Assembly: GCA_022560025.1 (NCBI GenBank)
Contig: JAFISE010000061.1
Location: forward strand, 1 to 64,000
DNA: 64,000 nt
Reading direction: 5' to 3'
Source of the DNA: Stagonosporopsis chrysanthemi
Taxonomy: Eukaryota; Ascomycota; Dothideomycetes; Pleosporales; Didymellaceae
Shown here: positions 42,057-54,741 of the stretch, piece by piece
Position numbering within the stretch: position 1 is the first letter of the stretch
Layout: the number at the start of each line of letters is the position of its first letter
Translations under genes and position numbers: made by a program
Notes under the pieces: model-generated
The model's database searches: none
What the model was told of the DNA's origin: nothing
What the model saw: the letters and a program-made list of their open reading frames with translations, nothing else

Positions 42057-45000
42057 ATGGCGACGAGAGAGTTTTTCGACACAATCGCCGACGTCGGCAG
42101 CGACGAGGAGGAAGATGAGGACTTTGATGGTGAAGCTGGCGAGCCACGGCCCCCGAAAGCAAACGGCGCCAATGGAATCGATGATTCCAGTGAAGAGGAA
42201 GATGATGACGATGAAGAACTGCTGGCCAAGGCAAGCATTGAACATTGCATAATGTGTGGGACAGCTGCTGACAGATGTACAGGAAGGCGCTGGCTTCATT
42301 GCCGACGAAGATGAGGACGAAGACGAGGTCGAGGCACGGAGAGAACGACGACGCAGGAAGAAGCGCAAGAACCGTGAAGCTGAAGAGGACCTCGACGAAG
42401 ACGATCTCGACCTAATTGGTATCGAGCGACCTGAGCGCGAAGACGAGTCAGCGGTATGACAGCACATACGACCTGCTCTTGAGGTCTATCCACAACGCTC
42501 GCCTGCTGACAAGAAGCAGCCTAAGTACAAGCGCCTGAAGCGCGGCCACAAGGAGAAGCGCAAGTCGCGCGGTATAGATGACATCTTCTCCGATGAAGAG
42601 GCAGCCGATGATCTCGAAGAGCCCCGGAGACTTGGCGGAGAGTTCGACGACTTTATCGAGGAAGACCAGTTCGAGGACGAGATCGAAGACGACCGCGACG
42701 TCACACAACCGGGAATCAATCTCATTACACAAGGACTACAGGCTGCTGGGCTCGATGAAGGTGCTGAGGAAGACTATAGGGCAGCATTTGGTGACGGTAC
42801 CGACTATGACTGGGCTCTCGAGATGCAGGAGGCCGAAGAAGAGGAGCAAACCGGCGAAGGTCGCGAGCTCCAGCTCAAGGACGTGTTCGAGCCATCTCAG
42901 TTGCAGGAACGCATGTTGACGGACGAAGATAACGTCATTCGAGAGACGGATGTCCCTGAGCGTCTGCAGTTGGCCCGCAAGCCATTCAAGGCCCTCGAGC
43001 TGACACCAGAAGATATGCAGCTGCGCCTGGAAGAAGAGGCTCTTTGGATCTCCAAGCTTTTGTGGCCGAAGAAGGGTCTTCCGAATTATTTCCAACAGCC
43101 TTTCCAGAAGGCGGTGCGTAAGGTTCTCGAATTCATCAATATCGAGGACTACGAAGTACCGTTCATCTTCAATCACCGAAAAGATTATCTGATCCACGCT
43201 CCCGGCGACAACGACGATCAAGACGATTTCGGCGCTCCACCTCCCGATGCCCGACCAGAACGCCTTCTCAACCAGAGCGACTTATGGGAGGTCTTCGACC
43301 TTGACCTCAAGTTCAGGGCCTTCGCCGAAAAGCGAGACTCGCTCCGCCAAATATACGAGAACGTGAGGACTGTGCAACCGGACATTGTCGATGGCGAGAT
43401 CGAGGACCTTATGGACAAGGCCGTCACCATCGAAGAAATTCAGGAGTTGCAAGATTACCTGCACTACCAATACTCGCAAGAGATCAACGAAGTGCGATTG
43501 GAATCCAATGGCACGCAGAAACGCGCCAACAACGCGCGCAACTTCTTCGACAAACTGCGAAGCGGCAAAGCACATCTTCTTGTCAAGGCTATTGGTATCA
43601 GCGCTGAAGACTTTGCTAAGAAGGCCGAAGGGTCAAGCAGAGGACCTCAGGTTATTGAGGACCCGCCCTATAAGGTAGAAGAGCTTGCTCATCAGATGGC
43701 CGATGCTCCCGAAACAGGCTTCTCACTCATCAGGTCCGCCAAACTCCTGTTCATCCAGGACCTGCAACAAAGCTCTCGTCTTCGTAGATTTCTGCGTGGC
43801 AGCTTCTACCAAAATGCCTTGATCGACTGCATACGGACAGACAAGGGCATGCGGAAGATCACCGAAGATCATCCCTACTATGAGTTCAAGTACCTGCGCG
43901 GGCAAACGTTTCTTGATCTTAATGGAAGGCCTGACTTGTTCTTGAAAATGCTCAAGGCTGAGCAAGAGGGTCTTGTGCAAGTCCGCATCTCGATGGGCAA
44001 CTATGAGAGCTTCAAGGCCAGACTTCACGACAAGATTGTCTCGGACAACGTCAGTGAAGTCTCTGAGACTTGGAACAACCTTCGCAAGGAGTTACTTGAC
44101 GCTGCGCTGGACAAATTACAGGGTATTATCGCCAATGGTGTCAAGGAGACCCTAAGGGCTCGCTGCGAGGACGAACTGGCCAGTCGTGCCAGGGAGAACT
44201 ACTACAACAAACTCGATCAAGCGCCTTTCAAGCTTAAGAGCGCAGTCATTGGTACAATTCCTAACGTCCTGTGTCTGTCGAACGGCAAAGGTCAGCGCGG
44301 CGATGCTATCTTGTGGGCATATGTCGAAAATGACGGTCGTGTTATGGAGCACGGCAAGCTCATTGATATGAGACTTGGCAACCAGGAGCGTGGCATTCCC
44401 GACGGTCAAGATATCGTCAAATTTGTTGATGCTGTTCAACGCCGGCGGCCAGATGTTGTCGGCATCAGCGGTTGGTCTGTCGAGACTAGAAGACTGTACA
44501 AGGACGTTCAGGACATTGTTGCTCAGCACAACCTGACTGGGCCAAGCTACGAAGACGAGAACACTGGTCAAGACCGGAACGATCCTCTTGAAGTCGTGCT
44601 TGTCAACGACGAGGTCGCCCGGCTATACCACAACAGCGCGCGCGCCGCTGCTGAATACCCCAAGCTCCCTCCGCTGACCAGATATTGCGTTGCTCTTGGA
44701 AGGTATCTGCAAAATCCCTTAGCTGAATATGCCTCGCTCGGCAAAGACATCGTGTCCATACCCTTTGTCAAGGACCAGACACTTATTCCGCAGGATAAGC
44801 TTATGGATCGTCTTGAAACTGCCATGGTCGACATGGTGAACCTTGTTGGCATTGATCTACCCGAAACTTACGACGACAAGTACATGGCGAAACTATTGCC
44901 ATACGTCTGCGGTCTTGGACCTCGTAAAGCAGACAGGATGATCAAAGCCATTCAAGCCAACGGCGACGAAGTATTGTCTCGGCTCGACCTGATTGGTATA

Positions 45001-46483
45001 TCAGAAAACTCCAATTCTGCTCGAGATCTCAAGGCAGCTATGGGTCCCAAGGTCTTCCAGAACTGTGCTAGTTTCTTGTACATACCGTACGATTCGACAG
45101 AGGAAGCATCTGACTACCTCGACTACACCCGCGTTCACCCCGAGGATTACGATCTGGCCCGCAAGATGGTCGCTGATGCTCTTAACATGGATGAGGAGGA
45201 CGTCAAAGCAGAGGTCGATGACGGTGGTCCAAGTGCAGTCATCCACAAGATGGTCAGGGACGACACAACAGATTTGGTTGAGGAGCTTGCGCTTGAGGAC
45301 TATGCCGCTGAGATTGAGAAGAACTTCGGTCAAAGGAAGCGCGCTACCCTCGAAACCATCCGTGCGGAATTGGAGAATCCTTACGAGGAAATCAGGCAAA
45401 TATTTGCTCTGATGACTGGTGAAGAAATATTCACTATGCTCACCGGTGAGACCAAAGAGAGTTTGTACGAAGGCATGGTTGTTCCAGTACAAATCAAGCG
45501 CACGTTCCCCGACCACATCGAGGTTAGGCTCGAGAACGGCATTGAGGGTGGTGTCTCAGAATCCGAATTTCCTGAGGGTGTTGGAAGTGGCGGTCAAGAG
45601 CCTCGCCATGTCTACCAAACGCATCAAACTGTCCGCGCCCGTATTGTCTACCTCAACCGCAAGGCCCTCACGGCACAGCTTTCGTTACGAGAGGATCTTA
45701 TCCGTCAGCCGGTCCCGAAAGCTTTCGACCGCATTGCTGGCGAATGGGACGACGCCCAGGAGCGTGCTGACAAGCAAGCGGCTGAGAAGGAGAAGGAAGT
45801 CGCATCTGGCCGGCCAAATCGTGTCATCAACCATCCGCTATTCTTCAGCATGAACTCAGCTCAAGCGGAAGAATATCTGGGCAGTAAGGAACCCGGTGAA
45901 CTGGTTATTCGTCCCTCTTCGAAGGGTTTCGACCACCTGGTGGTTACATGGAAGGTCTCCAATAGCGCCTACCAACATCTGGACGTCCTTGAACTTGGCA
46001 AAGAAAGCGAGTACTCGCTCGGCAAACAGCTGAGGGTTGGCAAAGCAACATATACCGATCTTGACGAGCTAATTGTGAACCACGTCGAGGCCATGGCGCG
46101 TAAGGTTGCCGAACTCACACGAGATGAGCGTTTCCAGCCCGGCACCAAGGAAGATACCGGTATGTTGTCCCTACCCTTTTCTCCTTGAAGCAGTGTACTA
46201 ATTCTACCTAGAACTGTGGCTCGAAAACTACTGCAAGGCCAACCCTAACCGCTCTATGTACGCCTTCTGCAGCATGCCCAAGCATCCTGGATACTTCTGG
46301 ATTTGCTTCCAAATGGGAGAGAACAAGCCCAAGGGCGCTTGGGGTATCAAGGTCGTACCCAACGCGTTTGAGCTACACAAGAACGCATACCCGGATATGG
46401 TCGCGTTGAAGAACGGCTTCAAGTTGTTGATCCAGAGTGGCGCCGGCGCACGACCTGGAGGTGGTCTTGTGCCCAGGCGATGA
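42057..46483 (+). CDS. spt6: transcription elongation factor / histone chaperone Spt6, four exons
   Basis: Exons are 42057-42230, 42283-42453, 42517-46159 and 46212-46483 (4,260 nt, 1,419 aa, normal for Spt6). Intron 1 (52 nt) begins GC rather than GT (AAG|GCAAGC) and ends GTACAG. Intron 2 starts GTATGA; its acceptor could be 42514 or 42517. Intron 3 is GTATGT..CTAG with TACTAAT. The N-terminus is highly acidic (S-D-E-E-E-D-E-D-F), with a K-R-L-K-R-G-H-K-E-K-R-K basic block. The Tex-like core, YqgF-like domain (A-V-I-G-T-I-P ... D-A-I-L-W-A-Y), helix-hairpin-helix (C-G-L-G-P-R-K-A) and S1 domain (about 45.47-45.7 kb) come next, then tandem SH2 (G-E-L-V-I-R-P-S-S, Y-F-W-I-C-F-Q-M). Spt6 travels with RNA polymerase II and reassembles nucleosomes. 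Confidence 0.96.
42231..42282 (+). other. GC-AG intron in SPT6
   Basis: The only donor that keeps frame is AAG|GCAAGC. The sole downstream GT would leave an intron of about 30 nt. Branch CTGAC and acceptor TACAG are standard. Confidence 0.75.
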
Positions 46484-48801
46484 TGCGGATCACGAAGCCG
46501 AGTTGAACTTGCATTTGTAATCATATTTCCATCATAGTTCGTTTGCAGCGAGGACAAAGGGTGGACGCGAGCTGTAGAGAGATACTCAAATCATTGGGAT
46601 CTGGCGTATTTGGATTTTTCCCTGCTCAGCTTACTTGAGCAACAAAATTAGCTCAGTAGTCTGGATACCTCAATACGAGAACATTTACGTGGCGTTGTTT
46701 GACTTTGCAAGAGAACGAACGGGATGAGAAATGCAGCTCAAGGTTCTACAGCGGACTGCTCGAACCTGGTAGAGGTTGGAATCTGCTCGCCTGACATACA
46801 CCACAAACAACCATCAGGATGGCGGCTGCCTCTTTCTTGGGCGTAGGCAAGGCTATTGACGCACCTGCGTTCTGTGGAGGATCGTCACGTCACGTCTTCG
46901 ACCCTGTCACTACGCGCCATATTCAAACCAACCATCCCATCATCAACCAGGACTCGCAGCGTGAACGCTATTGCTGCTCCATCCCAATCGCCTGCCAATG
47001 GATCTAGATCTAGATCTCAGAAGAACCACAGGCGGCTTGTTGCGCGCTGATGCTTGCAAGACACCGCCATGAACCAATTGCTTCCGCTGAAGCCTTGTCG
47101 CCTGCGTCCGCTAAGATGCAGCGCCACGACTGCTCCTCAAGACGACTACAAAGATGCCGGGCTTAAAACCGCCCGCTCCACGAATGAAAACATTGCTTTT
47201 CTTGACTGCCGACAACGTGAGGGAGGTATCACGGGTATCATACTGCTGTAAACCCCCGATGGCGGTACCTGTGACAGATTACATCGCCCTTGTATCATTG
47301 ACGTGGTGTCCATTTCCTATGAGTGCACGACAATTCTTGAAATACGCAACGTCAATGTGAAAGCAAAGATGGTTCAACACGGAACCTTCCTGCGCACCGG
47401 ACCACGGCATGTCCAGAACACAGAGCCGCTCACACCCGTTCTGTATCATACAGCCACATTGAACGACCATGGGTTGAAGTGCCTTCTCGGTCCCGATAGT
47501 GGAGGTGGAACAGAGTACAGGCCCACTGACATCCCACACATCATGATTGACTTGATTTCTATTGGTGACGTCATTTGCGCATCGGTTCCGCATCAAAGAG
47601 TTACCGTGGGACGAGCGAAGCACCGGGCAAAGTTTATGTTCTGGTGTATATCAATCGACAGCCTATAAGTCAGTGGCCCTGACAAATGATTTCGAGCTTG
47701 TGATACGGGGCTGGATGCAATGGGCTGGCGATGTACGCCCTACAGTTAGCTATTACGGAAGCGAGCAGTGGCTGCTGACTCTCTCCGTCGAAGTCAAGCA
47801 ACACAGTACGGATGAATGTCTGCTTGCGATGGGGCGTAGATCCCTCCAGCAAAGCCACTGATTGCGTCGAACGTTAAGCCTTGGTAGTCCCCAGAGCTTT
47901 ATCAGTTGGCCGTTCTGCCCAGCTGGCAACGTCAGTTGTATTTCGGACCCCATGAGTACGGAACATCAATTCAAAGATCGTTGACATAGCTCTGATTTAG
48001 ACCCGCTTTTGTATGCACCAATTCGTCGCATCAGTTCCTGCGGGAACGTGGTTCGCTTCTCTTCAGGAAAAGATCGCCCGCTGTCAAGGTTCGCTTCTAG
48101 TCATGGATCGATTGGGAAGGTGGGTATGCATCGCTTTGCCGTTTTCCAATTGCGTGGGACCGATTTTGGTAGGTCATTGTTGCCATCGCGCCCTCGCCCG
48201 ATGCAGTGCGAGTGCGAAGATAGATGAAATGTGGCCAGGCACCCCGGTACATGTAGAGCTAATTCGGGTTCGGTCTCTTGTGGTAACACCATGCAGGGTC
48301 CAACACTACTAAGACTACAATCACTAAAACTACCATCACTCCATCTTGCACAGTACACTTTGCTCTCAGCACAACGGACCGCACGGCATCGACAAGCAGC
48401 GATGCGGATGACGGTGGGGCGCCCCCTTAGCCAAGTCCACAGACCTTCCCGTGTCCCGGGCCGTGCTCAGACTCGCGATGGCGCTGTCGCGAGTTTTCTA
48501 GCGTCCCGGTGTCAACGCTCAGTGTCTCACAACAAGCAAGACAATTGCGTGCCACCGTCCGTCTAGAATGGGGAAACGTTCCATTGTCTGCGGGGTGCAA
48601 CTGATCAGGCGTCTCGTCTCCGCGACGTTGATTCGCTGCACAGCTTCCGCGGTGTATTGATTTTGGATGTGCTGCAAGGCTGACTGCGTCGCACGTGGAC
48701 GGCGACTCTCAGCCCTAAGGCTAGACGCTTAGGCTTTATTGACTGCGGCGCGCATCCTCTGGGGCCAAAGTTTCACGTTCCTCCTTTACGCTCCTGTCGC
48801 T
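46484..48801. other. 2.3-kb intergenic stretch
   Basis: 3' flank of SPT6 and promoter of the ankyrin-type gene. Open frames of 60-121 codons occur on both strands and several start at non-ATG codons. None is convincing. Confidence 0.4.
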
Positions 48802-50452
48802 ATGGCAGCCGTCTCTGTCGTAGGTATCGCCGGCGATGCGCTTCAACGAAACGACAGTGTCGCGGACATTACCAAGGACAAGCACATCCAGATTCAAATT
48901 ACCCCTATCGAGGACGATGAAATTAGCGCCACGGGAAAGCACAGTGTGGATAGTCAGAACTCGAATCTGTCGCGGCAGAGCATCGAAAGTCAGATTGTAC
49001 GACTGCGAGAGGAAATCACAGTCGCCAACAATGTTTTGGAGCTTTGCATTCGCGAGGCTGTCACAGCCAGCACCACGCTCGAGAAGAAGAAGTTGCAGGA
49101 AAGGACCAATGCGGCATACACAGCGTGGGCGGCGAAAGAGTTGATGCTTAGTGAGCTGATGGTATGTGTTTGATGGGTTCCGCTTGGAATGATCGAATGA
49201 ATGCTAATAGTTTAACTAGAATTCGATGCAAGACTCAGATGACAGCTCGACATACAGCTCTTCAACAACCCAAGTCAGGAAACTAAGCATTCAGCCCTAC
49301 CCAACTAACAAAATGCACATGCGCAAAAGCTCGCAGAATCCCCCAGAAGAGTCGGCGTCCGCAACAGCCTTTATGCAACAGATCGGCTGGGTAAGCCCTG
49401 CGTCGCTCATTCAGTATCTCAACAGCGGCATCGATGTCAACGGCATGGGGCAGTTTCCCGGCTACCCACAGCATCCAATTACCCCATTAATGGCTATTAT
49501 CCGGTCTCCGTTTGTCACTGAATCCACAGAAGTCCTCGAGCTTCTTCTTGAACAGGACGCAGATCCATGCATTCGCGACAGCCAGGGCCTCTCGGCGTTC
49601 GCCCACGCCATCTACGCACGACGCAAAGACGCCGTCCGATTGTTCCTTCGCACGCTCATCGAGTACGAACTCTCTGGCTCACCCACCGGCAACGCATCCA
49701 TGAACGTAGACCCCACCTGGACCGGCGCCAAGCACCTCCGATGGGAAGCTGCTCAAGCAGTCATCAACCAGGACATGCCGGCCCTGACTTCCCTCCTATC
49801 CGATACCTCATCCCACAACACTATAGTCCGTACCGCCTGCCTCCCGCTCGCCATCCTCTTTGACAATGCCCCCGCCGTCGACGCCCTCCTAGCCTACGGC
49901 ATCTCCCCCTTTGAGCTCTTCCGCCGCACCCCCGCACACCCCAGCCGTCCCTTCACAAGCCCGATTTCCATGGCGATATACATGCAATCCCCCGCCCTGG
50001 TGCAAACTCTCCTCTTCCACGATCTCGCCACCTGCTCCCGCCGCGGCCGCATCTGGTACGCACAACTCTTCGCCTCCCTGCCGTCCACCTACCCGTCCCC
50101 GGAAATCGTCGACTTCATCCTCGACAACGTGCCCCTGGTCGAAGCTTTCGACCGCGCCATCCGCTGCGAAGACCGCGTATGGATCCACCGTATTGTTCTG
50201 CGCACCATCAGCTTGCTGCTGCAACCTAGTGACGATACAATGGGGAGTCGCAATATGGCGGCCGAGGCGTTTGCGGGGCTCTTCGACCGCGCGTGGAATC
50301 TCCAGCTGTGTGATAGGAGGCCCTTGGCGGTGAGCATTGTGGAGATGGTGGAGAGGGAGACGGAGCGCGACTTCACGTTTATGGCATGCGGTGGCACGCT
50401 GGGAATTAGTAACAAGATGGTGGATAAGCTGCTGATAGCGGCGAAGGAGTAA
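48802..50452 (+). CDS. ankyrin-repeat-type protein, two exons
   Basis: Exons are 48802-49161 and 49220-50452. The 58-nt intron runs GTATGT to AACTAG. Total 1,593 nt gives 530 aa. An N-terminal acidic region (about 20-60) is followed by a coiled-coil-like helix (about 65-118: I-E-S-Q-I-V-R-L-R-E-E-I) and a Ser-rich linker. After about residue 185 come ankyrin-like units: P-I-T-P-L-M-A-I-I-R-S, L-E-L-L-L-E-Q-D-A-D-P-C-I-R-D, L-S-A-F-A-H-A-I-Y-A-R-R-K-D-A-V-R-L-F-L, later V-D-A-L-L-A-Y-G-I-S-P. Ankyrin stacks mediate protein binding. No signal peptide, no enzyme domain. Partner unknown. Confidence 0.8.
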
Positions 50453-51488
50453 TAGTGAGGGGTTGTAGTAGCATGGCGTTTGGCAAATGTGGGTTTGGGG
50501 TTTGGACGGCGTTCGGGGTGCAAGGTTGGATGTACAGCCAATGTTTATTTTGTAAAGTTGAGATTTGATACGTTATGTATTATACAGAGACTCATAGGGA
50601 CAGAAGAAGAAGAGACAATGCCACAGAGGAGGGTTTGTGGCAGACAGGTATATCCAGACATGAAAAAAAAAATTCATGCAAATATGGGAGAGTAGCCTTT
50701 CCAAGCCTCAAGAACCACTCGAAATCGCGACATACTGTCTTACAGCCATTGTTCAATTGTAGAGGGAGAGACTTGACCGTACGCGGATTTGCTGCATCAC
50801 TTGCACCATTGCATACCAAAACCCGGATGTGCTTTCACCCTTTCAACAAGACAAAATCACGGTTTCGATGAGATTGCAATCCAAGCAATGGCTAGTTACT
50901 CGAAGCAAACACGTGCAAGCTTGCACGAGACTGAGACGAACCGAGTTATGCTGACCTCGGTCGATTACGAGGTGACCACAATTTTCCACAATTCTTATGG
51001 ACTCAGTTTCGAACAGAGAACAACTCCAGCAGCTTGTACAGTCTCTACATATCCATGGCCCGGCTACGTCTTCAACTCCTTATGTCATTTGCTGCACCGA
51101 GCTCTCATGCAGCTGGTCGTGTGAGCTCTGCTAGACCTCATGCATGACGTCAATCTCATCGTCTACAGTCTGCTTCCCCGACATCATCGTTACAGCCTTA
51201 CAGCCTTCCCATCCACGCAAAAAAGAAAAAAAACCGCAGCGGAGAGCAGAGACTATACAGTCAGAGTCGCCACGCGCTCAGGTGCCTGTGAGAAGAACTG
51301 CTGCCACACAATCCGTCTCGTAGTCCCCCCCCTTCCCCGCATTTCACATCGGCCGTACTAGCCAACGACCCTAGAGAGGTAGACAGGCCCCGTAAACACC
51401 ACAACCCGTCCACATCGCCACGAAAAAGATCAACGCAAGGCTACACAGCCCTCAGATACCCTCATATTGAATCAGATTCACGAGCTTT

Positions 51489-51523
<35 letters not shown>

Positions 51524-51538
51524 ACCCACCACCACACC
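50453..51538. other. intergenic with promoter of the Asp-rich gene
   Basis: No supported gene. The 3' part becomes C-rich and carries a CT microsatellite just before the next ATG. Confidence 0.45.
51489..51521. repeat. (CT)n microsatellite in 5' leader
   Basis: About 16 CT units, ending some 18 bp before ATG 51539. Such pyrimidine runs are common in strong fungal promoters and leaders. Confidence 0.9.
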
Positions 51539-51920
51539 ATGGACGACTGGCAAGACCACGCGCTCAGCACGCGCCACATGCACAACCGCAACTCGCGGCG
51601 GCCCTCGGGCAAAGGCAAGAAAGGCGGGCCCTTTGACGTCCGCAAGACGTTCGGCGAGTACGAAGTCAAATGTGCGAGCTGGGAGCGCGCGCTGGGCGAG
51701 CTTGTGGAAGACGAGGACAGACGGCACGGCAACGACGACGGCGATGCCGATGCCGCGCTGGAACTCCTCCGCCTCACCGACGACGGCCAGGGCGTGCTGG
51801 GCGAGCTGGTGCTGCCGGGGTTGCTGAGGGCGGCGGTGGTGCTGGCCGCGACGCGGCGGGGGCTGATGGTTTTGACGCGGAGGCTGGGTGGGGAAGAGGA
51901 CGACGACGACGACAACGATA

Positions 51921-51958
<38 letters not shown>

Positions 51959-52504
51959 AACAACAACGACAACGACGAAGCAGCAGATCCCCACGACGAC
52001 GACAACACCCCCGCCTCGCGCTTCTCCACCTTCGAGAAAAACTCCTTCCGCTCCCCCAAATTCTGGCTCGCCTGGAACGGCGCCCTCACGACGCTGCGTC
52101 CCGCGTCCCCCCCTCCCTCTTCATTCTCAACCTCCGACTCGCCTCCGCCCTCGCCCACACTGCACCGCACAGGCTCCTCCTTCCCGCCGGCTCGACCCCC
52201 GACAAAAACAACAACAACGACGACGGCCACGACGACGCAAGTCCCCGCGCAAGGGATGGGGTATGTGGTGTTTACGGGCGCGGACTGTCGCAAGTTCAAG
52301 GGCACGCTGAGTTGTGGCGAGTTGGGGTGGAGGGATGTTGGGGTTGCGGGGTTTAAGAGCGTGAGTCGGAGTGAGAGTGATAGGCAGGTGTTGTGGGGTG
52401 GGAGGGATGTGGAGACGGGGTGGAGGGAGGGTGGGGGTGGGGGTGGTGAGGGGGAGGAGAGGGGGGCGAGGTTGGATGGGCGGAGGAGGGTGGTTTTTGA
52501 TTAG
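51539..52504 (+). CDS. 321-aa orphan with Asp/Asn homopolymer tract
   Basis: ATG 51539 directly after the CT repeat and a CACACC leader. N-terminal residues 1-115 look globular (W-Q-D-H-A-L-S-T-R-H; F-G-E-Y-E-V-K-C-A-S-W-E-R-A-L; G-V-L-G-E-L-V-L-P-G-L-L). A run of Asp and Asn covers about 122-150, then a Ser/Pro/Thr-rich linker. A short globular piece follows at about 240-280 (G-Y-V-V-F-T-G-A-D-C-R-K-F-K-G-T-L), and the Gly-rich tail ends R-R-V-V-F-D. No family recognised. GC-rich third positions support coding, but the C-terminus may be altered by an unseen intron. Confidence 0.6.
51896..51986. repeat. GAC/AAC trinucleotide tract
   Basis: Tandem GAC with interspersed AAC/GAT codons encoding the Asp/Asn run of the preceding gene. 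Confidence 0.9.
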
Positions 52505-52783
52505 GGGTTGGGGGAGTGTGAAGGGAGGGGGGTTGTTGGCGCGAGGGTTGGGGTCGGGGTCGAGAGGTAGGAGAGGAAGGTGGCAGGGGAGCTGTGTGAA
52601 TTCCCAGTGCCGTTCGCGCATTGGCGGACTACTACTGCGCCTCTCTTCTTCACTGCTCGTTCGGCCTGAGATGCACGCCAGAAACCGCCTGCTGGCCTTC
52701 TCCTGCTCCCCGATCGACAGCACTCCAATTGAAAACCATGTTTCGAAGCTTCATAGCCATATGTCTATATCGCGTGGATGTGT

Positions 52784-54741
52784 TCAATAGACCTGCGCGC
52801 TAACCGTCCCTTCCTTTTCCTTCAAGCTCTCAATATCCTTTGCAGCGACCGTGTCTCCGGGCTGGACGGGGGTTTCAGCGCCGCTGTGCTCGACGACCAT
52901 GTTGCCCTTGAGGGCTTCGCGCAGGATGGGTTGTGCGTCTGCGTCTGCGTCTGCGTTTGCGTCTGCGTTTACCTCTGCTTCGTTTGGTCCACCTTGTGCG
53001 TCACTCTGCGCCTCGGCCTCACCAGCCTTCAGTCCCCCGTCCTCACCAGCCTTCAGTCCCCCGTCCTCACCAGCCTTCAGTCCCCCATCCTCACCAGCCT
53101 TCAGTCCCCCGTCCTCACCAGCCTTCAGTCCCCCGTCCTCACCAGCCTTCAGTCCCCCGTCCTCGACGCCACTCGTCCCCACCTCGTCCCCGTCGCCGAG
53201 GGCATCCGCCCTCCGCCCGGTGCCCATGCCGCTCTCCTCCTTCCAGCTCTGCTCCGTCTGGCGGCGCGCGAGCTTGCGCTCCTTGCTCTGCTGGCGCTGC
53301 CGCGAGCTGGCGCGCAGTCTGCTCTTGCCTGCAGCCGAGGCGGACAGGTGCTGCATGCCGGGGAAGTAGTCCGAGTCGTCGGAGAAGCCCTCGCCGGAGG
53401 TGTGGGGGGGCTGCAGGTGGCGCAGGACGGCGGCGGTGCGGGGCGCGGCGGAGGGGCGCGCGGGGGCGCTGTCTTCGTCGCTGGTGGAGGTGTCGTTGGA
53501 GGCGTCGTTGGGGGAGGCGGGGGTAGGGGGCAGGGCGGAGACTTGGGCTAGGCGTGTGCTTTGCTTGCGGTTGAGTTTTGTGGGGGTGGGTTCTTCGATT
53601 ATGGGAGCGCCGGTGCCGTCCTGGGCGGCGACGGGGTGGTCTTCTTGCTCTTCGATGGGTGGGTTGGCGGTTGCGGCTGCTGGTGCTGGCTGCTGGCCGA
53701 GGTACTCGACTGTGTTCTTCCGCATGGGCCGCTTTGGCCAGTTGAACTTGTCGTGGTTGCAGCCGTTGACGCAGCCGCCCCAGCGCCGTGTCGGTATGGT
53801 CGGCGATTCTGTGAGGGCGGAGTGCGAGTGCGTTCGGCTGGGCGTCGTCGATGTCGAGCTGGTGCCGCCCGATGCCGCGGCTCTGCGCTTCAGCTCCGAC
53901 CACGTGCGCAGCTCGTTCTGCAGGATAAACTTCTTGTTCGTCTCGCTCTGCTTCATAACGATGAACTCGCAGTGGTTGACGTTGCGGAGGTCCTCAAAGT
54001 ACTCGACCGACCAGTGGTACCTGCAGCTCGTCAGCATGCTGTGGCCGCAGCCTCGCCGTGGCAGACGCACCACTTCATGAGGAAGACGCGCGACATCAAG
54101 CCGTGGGTGACCAGCACGCACACGCTCGGAAAGTCCTCGTCGCCAAACTGCCGCCACAGACTCTCGTTGAAGCCACTAACTCGGTCGTATGCGTCTGCGG
54201 CGCTCTCGCCGTCCGGGATGCGGTAGAAGAAGTGGCCGTAGTCGGCGCGCTCCTGCCACATGCGCTCCATCTCGGCCGAGCACGGCTGGAAGTTGCCAAA
54301 GTCCTGCTCGCGCAGCCGGGGCTCCTCGAAGACGGTGATCTTGTTGCGCGGGAACGGCGACGGCGCGGGGTCGTCCGAGGTCAGCGTGCGCAGGATGCCT
54401 TCGGTCGTCTCGCGCGTGCGGCGGTACGGCGACGTGTAGAACTGCAGCGTGTCGTCGGGGCGGAGCAGCGAGCGCAGCTGGCGACCGGCTTCCTCGGCCT
54501 GCGGGCGGCGGTTAGCTGTGCTCGTCTGGTGATGTGCGTGCGACGGTGTCGGGTGCCGACGTACCTGCGTCCAGCCATGCGGGGTCAGCTTCACGCGGTG
54601 GTCGGGGATGAACTGGTGGATGTCGCGGTTCTTGTTGCCCTCGGACTGCGCATGGCGGATCAATATAATCATCTGCGAATGTCAGCACGCGGCCTGCCCA
54701 TGATCCATCACGGCGGCTCCACATACGCGGGGCTTCCCCAT
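52784..54741 (-). CDS. histidine phosphatase (phosphoglycerate-mutase-like) with long disordered tail, four exons
   Basis: Exons are 54741-54727, 54672-54565, 54498-54071 and 54020-52784 (1,788 nt, 595 aa). The first exon encodes only five residues. Introns are GTATGT..CAG, GTACGT..CAG and GTGCGT..CAG. The catalytic core occupies about residues 6-235: I-R-H-A-Q-S-E-G-N with His12 (the R-H-G phosphohistidine site), Y-T-S-P-Y-R-R-T-R-E-T-T, an R-L-R-E-Q-D-F-G-N acid-side segment, and V-T-H-G with His173. It resembles the fungal Det1-type branch (S. cerevisiae YDR051C), a phosphatase rather than a glycolytic mutase. The C-terminal about 340 residues are disordered, with six copies of an E-D-G-G-L-K-A-G repeat near 470-518 and an Asn/Asp-Ala run. 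Substrate unknown. Confidence 0.9.
52930..52978. repeat. GTCTGC/GTTTGC hexamer run
   Basis: 6-nt units encode alternating Ala-Asp/Ala-Asn near the phosphatase C-terminus. Confidence 0.75.
53020..53163. repeat. six-copy 24-nt coding minisatellite
   Basis: Six near-identical 24-nt units (CACCAGCCTTCAGTCCCCCG plus TCCT), with a single difference in one copy. They encode an 8-residue repeat in the phosphatase tail. Frame-preserving, so copy number may vary between strains. Confidence 0.92.
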
